The translations under genes were made by a program, and so were the position numbers. Below, one piece after another: positions 21,661-28,792 of a stretch of DNA of 28,792 bases (its first letter is position 1; each line of letters starts with the position of its first letter). This DNA is from an uncultured Clostridia bacterium (GTDB lineage Bacteria; Bacillota; Clostridia; Oscillospirales; Acutalibacteraceae): the NCBI GenBank assembly GCA_958436475.1, contig CAUBKG010000024.1, positions 1 through 28,792 of the forward strand. Reading direction: 5' to 3'. Under the pieces are notes generated by a model. That model saw nothing but the letters and a program-made list of their open reading frames with translations, did not search any database and was not told where the DNA came from.

Positions 21661-24438
21661 TTACCGCAATGGTTTCAAATCGATCGTAAAGTCCTCCGAT
21701 TCCAGCGACAGATTCGGGTTGTAATACGGGTCTCCTGCACGGAGCAGGTCGGACCATCTCTGCCGGACGCGCTCCACCTCGCTGCGGAACCGGTTGCTCT
21801 TCTCGGCATCCTGATCGTCTCCACGGCTGATCGATTCATAGTGGTACAGCTCCGCGAAGGGCGTAAATAACACCAAATATCCCTTTTCGCGGATCCGCAG
21901 GCAGAAGTCCACATCGTTAAACGCAACTTCCAGGCTTTCATCCAGCCCGTTCACTTCCCGATAGATCGAATGCCGAAGCATCATGCAGGCGCCGGTCACG
22001 GCGCTGACGTTCTGCGCATAGCTAAGCCTCCCCATGTAACCGCCCGCGCCTCGCGGGAAATATTTATGGGAATGCCCGGCAACGCCTCCCACGCCCAGCA
22101 CCACGCCTGCGTGCTGAACGGTATTGTCCGGATAATATAATTTCGCACCAACCACGCCCACATCGCTCCGCTGGGCATACATGAGCATTTCCTGCAGCCA
22201 GTTGGGAACGATCACTTCCGTATCGTTGTTCAGAAGGAGGATATAATCTCCCGCAGCATATTGCTCACCGAAATTATTGATGGCGGAATAATTGAAGCCG
22301 CCCTCGTAATAAACCACCTTCACATTGCCGTGCTTCGCTTCAATCATCTCATAATAAGCGAAGGTTTCACGCTCCTCGCTGTTGTTTTCGATAATAATGA
22401 TCTCATAGTTTCGATAGGTTGTTTTCTGGAATATGGATTTCAGGCAGCGATCCAGGTCGTCTGTATGATCCTTATTGGGAATCAGGATCGAGATGAGCGG
22501 CTCGCCCTCGATATCATAATCGATCTTGTAATACCCCGGGGAATTGTACACCGTGCCGACCTTGCCCTGCAGGCCGCAGCGCTCCAGATGGGCGGCAAGC
22601 GCGCGGTGGGCGGCATCGATGCAATAGGGCTTTGCAGAAACATCGCTTGCAACACTTGCCGCATGGGTGCGCCAATAGTATAAGACATGCGGAATATGGA
22701 CGATATTCGCCGCCTTTTCCGTGAGGCGCAGGATCATATCATAATCCTGGCTGCCGTTGTATTCATCGCGGAAACCGCCCACCTGGTTATATAGGGAACG
22801 GCTGAAGGTGGTGAGATGGCAGATATAATTGTTGCTGCGAAGATTATCCGGCGCAAAATCCGGCTTCAGATGGATGGTTATGGCGTTGTCGACCGTCGTA
22901 TCAAACGTGAGCTCGTCTGTATAGATAAAGTCGGCGTTCTTTTCCGCCGCCGCTTTGGCAACATAATACAGAGCGCTGGGGTGCAGCAGGTCGTCGTGGT
23001 CGAACAGGGCGATGTAATCCCCGGTAGACATGGAAATGGCTTCGTTGGTATTCTCCGAAATTCCTTTGTTGCCTTCCAGCTTCTGATAGCGCACGTTCGG
23101 GAACCTGGCGGCATACTCCCGGCAGATTTTTCCCACATGCTCGTGCCCGCCGTCGCTTGCGTCCGCAAGGCAGAGCTCCCAGTTTAAATAGGTCTGGTTC
23201 AGAACAGAATCAATCATCTCGCGCAGGAAAAGCTCGGGCGTGTTGAACAGCGGCACCACAACGCTGATTTTCGGGCCGCCTCCCGGATTCGAAAGAAGCT
23301 GGCGGCGCAAAAGCGCATAGGATTCGAATTCCATTTTATATAGGCTTTTTCCCTTGCAATACTGCCATACGAAGTTGCGGTCGGCCCGATCGACCCGCCA
23401 CTGGCGCAGGAACCGGACCATGGCCTTGAAGCCGTCGTTCTTCATGCAGGCCAGGGCGCAATAGGTGATATGCAGGCCGGGCGTATGCTTCATCAGGCTC
23501 TTGAGCCCGATCATGACCATACGGAAGGGCTTCGTGGCACGCCAGAAGAAGGAATGGGATATCGCCTCATAATTCTTCGCTATGCCGTCGCAGTGCTCCC
23601 GCAGCGATTCAAGCTCTTTTTCCCTCGCCTTGAGCTTGCGTTCAGCCGAATCCATTTTCTTCCGGATCTGCTCCATCTGTCTTTTGCGGATGCGGAGCTC
23701 GCGGGCAAGGCTGTCGGCCGTCTCGTGCTCCTCCCGCTCCTCTTCCAGCTCGCGGCTGAGCCGTTTCAGATGCTCCTCTTTCTGCTCCAGCGACTGCTTG
23801 AGGTCGAGCCGGGTCTGGCGGATTCCCCGCTCATAATCCTCCACAAGGCGGGGAACCGTTTTTTCCTGACGGACGAACAGCACGCCGCCCGGCGCAACCG
23901 CTCCCGCATCCCCCTCTAGGCTGCGGAAAAAGCCGTGCTGCGCAAAACGCTTGGCCCAATATTCCGGCTGCTGGACATTGCATTTCGTGATATCCCCCGC
24001 CGGGTGGGATATCGAGGAAAACAGCACGGTTTCAGCGGAATCACACAAAATGCCGATCAGGTTGGCGGCATCCTCTTCATACAAATGCTCCGCGATTTCG
24101 ATGCATGCAATACAGTCAAACTTCCGCGGGAAGCCAGCGGGGACGCCGTCCAGAATATCTCCCTGCCGGCAGTAGGGCCGGATACCCTCCCGTACCCTGC
24201 CGATGGCATACTCCGAAATATCGATCCCATAGGCCTCCACGCCGAGGTCGCGAAGCGCGCCGACCAGATAGCCCATGGCGCAGCCGACGTCCAAAAACGT
24301 TTTTGGATGCAGATGATCCACGATTTCCCCCGCGATCAGAGCAAAATGCTTTTCCCACTTTTCGCTGTTCGTGTAATCCTGCCCATGGTAGTTTTTATAA
24401 TAATCCGAATGATAGTAATAGCTGTACTGCCTGTCCAT
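21661..24438 (-). CDS. Methyltransferase / coiled-coil / double GT2 glycosyltransferase fusion (925 aa)
   Basis: A large cytoplasmic enzyme with four parts. Residues 1-190: class I SAM-dependent methyltransferase, with motif I FLDVGCAMG (48-56) and acidic GIDIS (71-75). Residues about 200-290: a charged coiled coil (LEQKEEHLKRLSRELEEERE). Residues about 389-600: a GT-A family 2 domain with SVVVPLFNTPELFL and the metal-binding FDHDD (479-483). Residues about 648-900: a second GT2 domain with SILIPNKDHTDDLDRC, LLNNDTEV (735-742) and NDVDFCLRIREKGY. The short SFFWRATKPFR (296-306) before the first GT2 is common in cell-surface polysaccharide transferases. Expected role: building and methyl-capping a surface glycan such as a rhamnan or O-antigen-like chain. 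It is monocistronic with its own promoter, and no other polysaccharide genes are nearby. TGGAG precedes the ATG. Confidence 0.93.
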   Translation of the reverse strand: MDRQYSYYYHSDYYKNYHGQDYTNSEKWEKHFALIAGEIVDHLHPKTFLDVGCAMGYLVGALRDLGVEAYGIDISEYAIGRVREGIRPYCRQGDILDGVPAGFPRKFDCIACIEIAEHLYEEDAANLIGILCDSAETVLFSSISHPAGDITKCNVQQPEYWAKRFAQHGFFRSLEGDAGAVAPGGVLFVRQEKTVPRLVEDYERGIRQTRLDLKQSLEQKEEHLKRLSRELEEEREEHETADSLARELRIRKRQMEQIRKKMDSAERKLKAREKELESLREHCDGIAKNYEAISHSFFWRATKPFRMVMIGLKSLMKHTPGLHITYCALACMKNDGFKAMVRFLRQWRVDRADRNFVWQYCKGKSLYKMEFESYALLRRQLLSNPGGGPKISVVVPLFNTPELFLREMIDSVLNQTYLNWELCLADASDGGHEHVGKICREYAARFPNVRYQKLEGNKGISENTNEAISMSTGDYIALFDHDDLLHPSALYYVAKAAAEKNADFIYTDELTFDTTVDNAITIHLKPDFAPDNLRSNNYICHLTTFSRSLYNQVGGFRDEYNGSQDYDMILRLTEKAANIVHIPHVLYYWRTHAASVASDVSAKPYCIDAAHRALAAHLERCGLQGKVGTVYNSPGYYKIDYDIEGEPLISILIPNKDHTDDLDRCLKSIFQKTTYRNYEIIIIENNSEERETFAYYEMIEAKHGNVKVVYYEGGFNYSAINNFGEQYAAGDYILLLNNDTEVIVPNWLQEMLMYAQRSDVGVVGAKLYYPDNTVQHAGVVLGVGGVAGHSHKYFPRGAGGYMGRLSYAQNVSAVTGACMMLRHSIYREVNGLDESLEVAFNDVDFCLRIREKGYLVLFTPFAELYHYESISRGDDQDAEKSNRFRSEVERVRQRWSDLLRAGDPYYNPNLSLESEDFTIDLKPLR

Positions 24439-24607
24439 CTATCGCACTCCAACATTCATAATGATATGGGGCTTATTCCAAAAAGGGAAATCCGCCCGAT
24501 CCAAATAAAAATTTCTTGGGGGCATGAAAAGGAAAAGGCCGCCGTATTCCGGGCCCTTCGGCAACGCGCCGGCAAAAGCCTTCCCGGCCTAGTATAAGCC
24601 AAATGTT
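24439..24607 (-). other. Leader of the glycosyltransferase gene
   Basis: About 160 nt between the predicted transcription start and the ATG. It holds GC-rich dyads near its 5' end (GCCGGGAAGGC...GCCGGC) and an AT-rich 3' half. No known RNA class was recognised. Confidence 0.4.
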
Positions 24608-24636
24608 ATCATACCGCGGGTTTTCGGCAAAGTCAA
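24608..24636 (-). promoter_or_regulatory. Promoter of the glycosyltransferase gene
   Basis: Minus-strand TTGACT (complement at 24631-24636), 17-bp spacer and TATGAT (complement at 24608-24613). Confidence 0.75.
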
Positions 24637-24691
24637 TGTGAATTCATTCGCTTACCCGCATTTTATAGCCGATTTTACCATCAAAAAAGAA

Positions 24692-24720
24692 GCTGCGGCC
24701 ATTACCAAAACAGCCGCAGC
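24692..24720 (-). terminator. Terminator of the lemA-TPM operon
   Basis: GCTGCGGC (24692-24699) and GCCGCAGC (24713-24720) pair perfectly. On the minus strand the stem is followed by TTCTTTTTTGATGG. It lies 24 bp after the TPM gene stop. Confidence 0.9.
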
Positions 24721-24743
24721 CTCCGTAGAGCTGCAAGAAGCGG

Positions 24744-25565
24744 TCAGAACCCGCGGGAACTGCCTCCGCCGCCGAACGAGCCTCCGCCGCCCGAGCTGAA
24801 GCCCCCGCCGGAGCCGCCGCCGAAGCCTCCCCCGCTGAAACCACCTCCGAAGCCTCCGCCTCCAAAGCCGCCGTGATGGCCGCCGAAGCCGCCTCCCCAG
24901 AAGGTCGGCGGTCCGGGCGGACCGCCCCGCCGGAACCAGCGGAAAACCAGGGGGGAAAGGATGAGGACCGCCAAAATCGTTATTATCCGTGCAATGCCGG
25001 CCAGCCACGGGAAGCCTTCCTCGTCCGACTTTTCGGAGATAATCCCTTCCGGCGCCTCTTTTCCATATTCCTCATACACCTCGCCGACTACCGCGGAATA
25101 CAGGTTCCGTATACCGGCGTTCCAATCGTTTTCCTTGAAGGAGGGAACGGCGTACCGGTCCATGAGGCGGCCGGTCTTTGCATCGTTGATCGCCCCTTCG
25201 AGGCCATACCCCACTTCGATGCGCACCTGGCGCTCGGTGGGCGCCAGCAGGATGAGCACGCCGTTGTTGCTTCCCTCCTGGCCGATCCCCCAGCTGCGGG
25301 CCAGCTCGATGGAATATTCTTCAACGCTTTTCCCTTCGAGCGAATTCACTGTTGCCACCACGACCTGCGCCGTGGTTTCCTGTTCCAGCGCGCGGCCGCT
25401 GCTTATTATAAAATCTTTCGTTTCCGCACTCAGAACACCGGCAGAGTCCGTTACAAAAAACTCCCTGCTCGGCTGCGGAAGCGCAAAAACTGTGGAAGTC
25501 AGCACCGCTGCCGCTCCCAGGCAAAGCAGAAAAAGCCTCGCCGCTTTTTTTCTCTTCCCCTTCAT
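24744..25565 (-). CDS. TPM-domain (YgcG-type) membrane protein with Gly-rich tail
   Basis: A 273-residue membrane protein. A signal peptide (8-28, cleavage probable after VFA) leads into a TPM_phosphatase domain (about 33-170) with VTDSAGVLSAET, the TTAQVVVATVNSLEGKSVEEYS core, NNGVLILLAPTERQVRIEVGYGLEG and the DxxxxxLMDRY segment. One membrane helix follows (about 187-207, IARIITILAVLILSPLVF), and then a tail of about 60 residues made almost only of Gly, Phe and Ser (FGGGGFGGGFSGGG-type repeats) ending in SSRGF. The family is of uncertain function; relatives include plant photosystem II repair factor TLP18.3. Pairing with LemA is a conserved bacterial gene arrangement. The ATG lies two bases after the lemA stop, so translation is coupled. 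Confidence 0.93.
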   Translation of the reverse strand: MKGKRKKAARLFLLCLGAAAVLTSTVFALPQPSREFFVTDSAGVLSAETKDFIISSGRALEQETTAQVVVATVNSLEGKSVEEYSIELARSWGIGQEGSNNGVLILLAPTERQVRIEVGYGLEGAINDAKTGRLMDRYAVPSFKENDWNAGIRNLYSAVVGEVYEEYGKEAPEGIISEKSDEEGFPWLAGIARIITILAVLILSPLVFRWFRRGGPPGPPTFWGGGFGGHHGGFGGGGFGGGFSGGGFGGGSGGGFSSGGGGSFGGGGSSRGF

Positions 25566-25567
25566 AA

Positions 25568-26146
25568 TCAGCTTTCGAAATCCACAACGGGCGGCGTATT
25601 CGCCCCGTCCGCCGCTTCAAAGTATTCCGCCGCTTCGAACCCGAACATTCCTGCAAACAGCGAGGTCGGGAAGGTTTTGATCTTTCTGTTGTAAGACTTG
25701 ACCGCTTCGTTGTAATCCCGCCGCGCCACGGCAATTCGGTTTTCTGTTCCGGCCAGCTCATCGGAAAGCTGGGTGAACTGTTCGTTCGCCTTGAGGTCCG
25801 GATATCTTTCCACCACGACCAGCAGGCGGCTGAGCGCGCTGGTCAGCTCCGAATCCGCTTCGGCCTTTTCCGGCATGGTGGAAGCTCCGGCCAGCTTGGC
25901 GCGCGCATCGCTCACCGCCCCGATCACTTCGGATTCATGCGCGGCATAGCCCTTTACCGTGCTGACGAGGTTCGGGATGAGGTCCGCTCTCCTTTGGAGC
26001 ATGGTGTCGATGTTCGCGCTCTGGCTGTCTACCTCCTCGCGCATGCCGACGAGGCCGTTGTACCCGCCGACTCCTGCAATCAGCAGAATGATAACCAGCG
26101 CCGCCGCAACCAGCAGCGCAATCCATTTTCCGGATATTTTTTTCAT
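25568..26146 (-). CDS. lemA: LemA family protein
   Basis: A 192-residue protein with one N-terminal membrane helix (about 8-30, WIALLVAAALVIILLIAG) and a helical domain on the far side. The family hallmarks are YNGLVGMREEVDSQSANIDTMLQRRADLIPNLVSTVKGYAAHE (about 29-72), LVVVERYPDLKANEQF and the C-terminal FAGMFGFEAAEYFEA. The molecular role is not established; LemA proteins often sit next to TPM-domain proteins, as here. The start at MKKISGKW is set by AAGGAG seven bases upstream. It is the first gene of a two-gene operon under a near-consensus promoter with a dyad at the transcription start. Confidence 0.95.
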   Translation of the reverse strand: MKKISGKWIALLVAAALVIILLIAGVGGYNGLVGMREEVDSQSANIDTMLQRRADLIPNLVSTVKGYAAHESEVIGAVSDARAKLAGASTMPEKAEADSELTSALSRLLVVVERYPDLKANEQFTQLSDELAGTENRIAVARRDYNEAVKSYNRKIKTFPTSLFAGMFGFEAAEYFEAADGANTPPVVDFES

Positions 26147-26206
26147 TTCTCTTCTCCTTATCACCCTCGGTGCACAAGGGTATGTTTTTACAAGGGACTG
26201 TTTCGG

Positions 26207-26227
26207 CCATACCGCAGAACGGTATGG
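26207..26227 (-). promoter_or_regulatory. Inverted repeat at the lemA transcription start
   Basis: CCATACCG (26207-26214) and CGGTATGG (26220-26227) are perfect 8-bp arms around 5 bp. The dyad begins about 5 bp downstream of the -10 box, where a bound repressor would block initiation. Confidence 0.5.
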
Positions 26228-26231
26228 TTTT

Positions 26232-26259
26232 ATTATATGCGTTTTTTTCGGGAAGTCAA
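26232..26259 (-). promoter_or_regulatory. Promoter of the lemA-TPM operon
   Basis: Minus-strand TTGACT (complement at 26254-26259), 16-bp spacer and a perfect TATAAT (complement at 26232-26237). Confidence 0.85.
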
Positions 26260-26545
26260 TTTTTTCCGCGGCCCCTTCCGTACACGACGTTTTGGTTCCC
26301 GAAAAACTCGTTATTGCCCTTTATCCCTCGAGGGGATCGTCCACGACCCACGGCAGCCATAAATCAAAAACTTAAAACAAAATACGGATCCTTGATTTGT
26401 GTGTTCGGCGTATGCTCCGGGCAGCAGACAACGTCGTCCATTCGCATCGGATGGACCATAACCGGTTTCCATCCACGCGCCTGTAATATCCGCCGCGCCG
26501 GGAGAAACACTAGAGATAAAGAAACGATGAAAAAGGGGCGCAAGC
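26260..26545. other. Intergenic region between lemA promoter and the DUF255 gene
   Basis: About 290 bp. It must hold the promoter of the plus-strand gene, but no pair of boxes with good spacing was found. A short dyad, CCCTCGAGGGG (about 26325-26335), is the only clear structure. Confidence 0.35.
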
Positions 26546-28552
26546 ATGAATCATTTACAAAACGAAAAATCCCCCTACCTGCTCCAGCACGCGGGCAATC
26601 CCGTGGATTGGTATCCATGGGGCAGGGAGGTTTTCCAGAAGGCTGCTTCCGAAGACAAGCCGGTTTTCCTGAGCATCGGCTATTCCACCTGCCACTGGTG
26701 CCATGTAATGGCGCATGAATCCTTTGAGGATGCGGAGGTAGCGGAGCTGCTGAATCGAGACTTCGTGTCTGTGAAGGTCGACCGGGAGGAACGTCCGGAT
26801 GTAGACGCCGTGTATATGTCCGTCTGCCAGGCGCTCACCGGGTCGGGCGGCTGGCCGCTCACCGTTATCATGTCGCCGGGGCAGAAGCCCTTCTTCGCGG
26901 GCACCTACTTTCCCAAGAGCCGCCGCTACGGGCAGCCCGGCCTGATCGATATTCTAACGCAGACGGCGCGGCTGTGGAAGCAGGACCGAAACCAGCTCCT
27001 GCAAGCCGGCGAGCAGATCGCGGCAGCCCTGAGGCAGGAGCAGCCGTCAAACGCCAAGGAACCGGGGAAAGAGCTGATCCGTCAGGGATATCGCCTCCTC
27101 CGCCGGCAGTTTGACACAGAGTGGGGCGGATTCGGCTCCGCGCCGAAATTCCCCACGCCTCACAACCTGCTTTTTTTGATGCGGTACGCCGAGCTGGAAA
27201 AGGAGCCGGAGGCCCTCGCCATGGCGGAGGATACGCTGGAAGCGATGGCCCGCGGCGGCATCCACGATCAGTTCGGCGGCGGATTCTCCCGCTATTCCAC
27301 CGACAGAATGTGGCTTGCACCGCACTTTGAAAAAATGCTCTACGACAACGCCCTGCTGCTGATGGCATATGGCAGGGCCTATCAAATCACCGGCAGGGAA
27401 ATGTATGCGGATACGGCGCGCCGGACGGCCGATTATATCCTCCGGGAGCTGACCGATGAGAAAGGCGGCTTTTTCTGCGGGCAGGATGCGGACAGCGACG
27501 GAGTAGAGGGGAAATACTATGTCTTTACGCCAAGGGAAATCCACGAGGCCCTGGGCGAAGAAGACGGCAGGAAAATCTGCCGTCTTTACGGAATCACCGA
27601 AAGCGGAAATTTTGAAGGCAAAAGCATTCCGAACCGGATCGGTCAGGCACAGCCTCCCCTGCGGCAGGATGACGCGCGGCTCCAGACGCTGCGTGCATAC
27701 CGGCTGGGCCGCACCGACCTCCACAAGGACGATAAAATCCTGCTCTCCTGGAACGCCTGGGCTATCATTGCCCTGGCGCAGGCGGGGCGCATCCTTTCAG
27801 ACGAGCGGTACAGCGGTGCGGCGCTCCGGGCGGCGCGGTTTATCGAAGACAATATGACGGATGGGCAGAACCGCCTTTACCTCCGGTGGCGGGACGGTGA
27901 AGCGGCTCACGCCGGGCAGCTGGACGATTACGCCGTTTACGCCCTGGCCCTGACCGAGCTTTACCGCCTGACCTTCGACCCCATGTATCTGAAAATGGCT
28001 ATGGAAAGAGCCCGGCAGATGGTGACGCTCTTTGAAGACAGGGAGCACGGCGGATATTTCATTACCGCCATCGATGCAGAGCAGCTGATCGCCCGCCCGA
28101 AGGAAACCTACGACGGCGCGGTCCCCTCCGGCAACTCGGCGGCGGCAGCGGTGCTGCAGCGCCTCGCTTCGCTGACGGGCGAAGCCATCTGGCAGGAGGC
28201 GGCCGACCGGCAGTTCCGGTTCTTAGCTGGTGAAACCGGCCGTTACCCTGCCGGCTACAGCTTTGCGCTTACCGCAATGGCCGGCGCGCTGTATCCCCGC
28301 CGGGAACTGGTCTGCGCGGTAAGCAGCGGCATTCCGGAAGAACTGAACGAGTTCCTGCGGACCCATCCGGCGGACGGCCTGAGCATTCTCGTGAAAACGG
28401 CCGAAACCGCCGGGGCCCTCGCCGAATGCGCCCCCTTTACGAAGGCCTATCCGATTCCCCAAAGCGGTGCGGCGTGGTATCTATGCGAAAACGGCGCCTG
28501 TCAGGCGCCGGTGCCGGATTTCAGCAGGCTGCCGCTGGAGGAAAAGGCGTAG
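26546..28552 (+). CDS. Thioredoxin-domain (DUF255, YyaL/SPATA20 family) protein
   Basis: A 668-residue cytosolic protein. The N-terminal 170 residues form the DUF255 thioredoxin-like domain: NEKSPYLLQHAGNPVDWYPWG (6-26) and a CHWC redox motif (C49-x-x-C52) in YSTCHWCHVMAHESFED. The rest (about 180-668) resembles an (alpha/alpha)6 barrel like N-acylglucosamine 2-epimerases, with WGGFGSAPKFPTPHNLLFL, GGIHDQFGGGFSRYSTD, PHFEKMLYDNALL and CGQDADSDGVEGKYYVFT, all strongly conserved in the family. Length is typical. The biochemical role is not established; both redox and sugar-binding functions have been suggested from the fold. AGGGGCG precedes the ATG by about 6 nt. It appears monocistronic; the next structure is the terminator at 28751. 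Confidence 0.95.
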   Translation: MNHLQNEKSPYLLQHAGNPVDWYPWGREVFQKAASEDKPVFLSIGYSTCHWCHVMAHESFEDAEVAELLNRDFVSVKVDREERPDVDAVYMSVCQALTGSGGWPLTVIMSPGQKPFFAGTYFPKSRRYGQPGLIDILTQTARLWKQDRNQLLQAGEQIAAALRQEQPSNAKEPGKELIRQGYRLLRRQFDTEWGGFGSAPKFPTPHNLLFLMRYAELEKEPEALAMAEDTLEAMARGGIHDQFGGGFSRYSTDRMWLAPHFEKMLYDNALLLMAYGRAYQITGREMYADTARRTADYILRELTDEKGGFFCGQDADSDGVEGKYYVFTPREIHEALGEEDGRKICRLYGITESGNFEGKSIPNRIGQAQPPLRQDDARLQTLRAYRLGRTDLHKDDKILLSWNAWAIIALAQAGRILSDERYSGAALRAARFIEDNMTDGQNRLYLRWRDGEAAHAGQLDDYAVYALALTELYRLTFDPMYLKMAMERARQMVTLFEDREHGGYFITAIDAEQLIARPKETYDGAVPSGNSAAAAVLQRLASLTGEAIWQEAADRQFRFLAGETGRYPAGYSFALTAMAGALYPRRELVCAVSSGIPEELNEFLRTHPADGLSILVKTAETAGALAECAPFTKAYPIPQSGAAWYLCENGACQAPVPDFSRLPLEEKA

Positions 28553-28750
28553 GGCAAACCGCGCAAGAATCAAATCCTTCCCGGCACCGTGGCTGGGGAG
28601 AATCTTTTATTTTTCACTTGCATTTATGCAGGAAAACCCATGGCAAGGGAAAGCTGCCTTGCCGCGGGCACAGCCGCGGCGCTGTCTCTTTGATACAATC
28701 CTCAAAAAGCAGTAAACTATATGGTTTGCCTCCTTCCGGCCGCTAAAACA
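28553..28750. other. 3' region of the DUF255 gene without a supported gene
   Basis: Contains two short hairpins: GGCAAGG/CCTTGCC (28642-28663) and GCCGCGG/CCGCGGC just after it. No ORF with a ribosome binding site was seen. Confidence 0.4.
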
Positions 28751-28785
28751 AAAAACACCAACCTCCGGCTGGTGTTTTTTTCTTT
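28751..28785 (+). terminator. Intrinsic terminator near the window end
   Basis: AAAAACACCA (28751-28760) pairs with TGGTGTTTTT (28770-28779), followed by TTCTTTTT. The A-run on the other side makes it work in both directions. It ends the DUF255 gene or a gene beyond the window on the minus strand. Confidence 0.85.
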
Positions 28786-28792
28786 TTGCTAA

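Overview
The window reads as a chromosomal segment of a fairly GC-rich anaerobic Firmicute, most likely a Clostridia member of the Oscillospiraceae/Ruminococcaceae type. This is inferred from strong AGGAGG-type ribosome binding sites, sigma-A-like promoters, a YesM/YesN two-component pair, tandem GH65 phosphorylases with beta-phosphoglucomutase, a flavodiiron/rubredoxin locus and GGGCGGCCGATGGCCGCCC-type extragenic palindromes. Genus cannot be named from sequence alone. No rRNA, tRNA, CRISPR array, transposase or phage gene was seen.

Layout. (1) 1-770: palindromic repeats, then a promoter driving a 60-aa HTH protein and a 78-aa unknown protein, closed by a perfect 34-bp palindromic terminator. 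(2) 790-1849 minus: pfkA with its own promoter and a dyad-rich leader. (3) 1870-4127 minus: rubredoxin, flavodiiron protein and flavin reductase, a probable O2/NO detoxification module. (4) 4171-10632 minus: GH65 phosphorylase b, GH65 phosphorylase a, beta-phosphoglucomutase and a Cof-type HAD phosphatase. (5) 10657-14167 minus: ABC sugar importer (binding lipoprotein and two permeases, no ATPase in the window). (6) 14231-18608: a sensor protein lacking its kinase domain (plus), convergent with a YesM-type kinase and YesN-type response regulator (minus). (7) 18660-21183 plus: a membrane-anchored beta-helix hydrolase-like protein and a membrane-anchored discoidin/CBM-like protein. (8) 21565-24636 minus: a 925-aa methyltransferase/coiled-coil/double GT2 protein. 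(9) 24692-26259 minus: lemA and a TPM-domain protein. (10) 26546-28552 plus: a YyaL/DUF255 thioredoxin-fold protein.

How it may work together (inference): the sensor/regulator pair detects a sugar and activates the ABC importer through two 11-bp direct repeats beside its promoter. The imported alpha-glucosides are phosphorolysed by the GH65 enzymes to beta-glucose 1-phosphate, which beta-phosphoglucomutase converts to glucose 6-phosphate for glycolysis, where pfkA acts. The surface beta-helix/discoidin pair, divergent from the regulator, may act on the parent polysaccharide. The strongest leads for something new are the kinase-less sensor lying beside the repeats and opposite a complete kinase, the split beta-helix/discoidin pair, and the methyltransferase-GT2-GT2 fusion.
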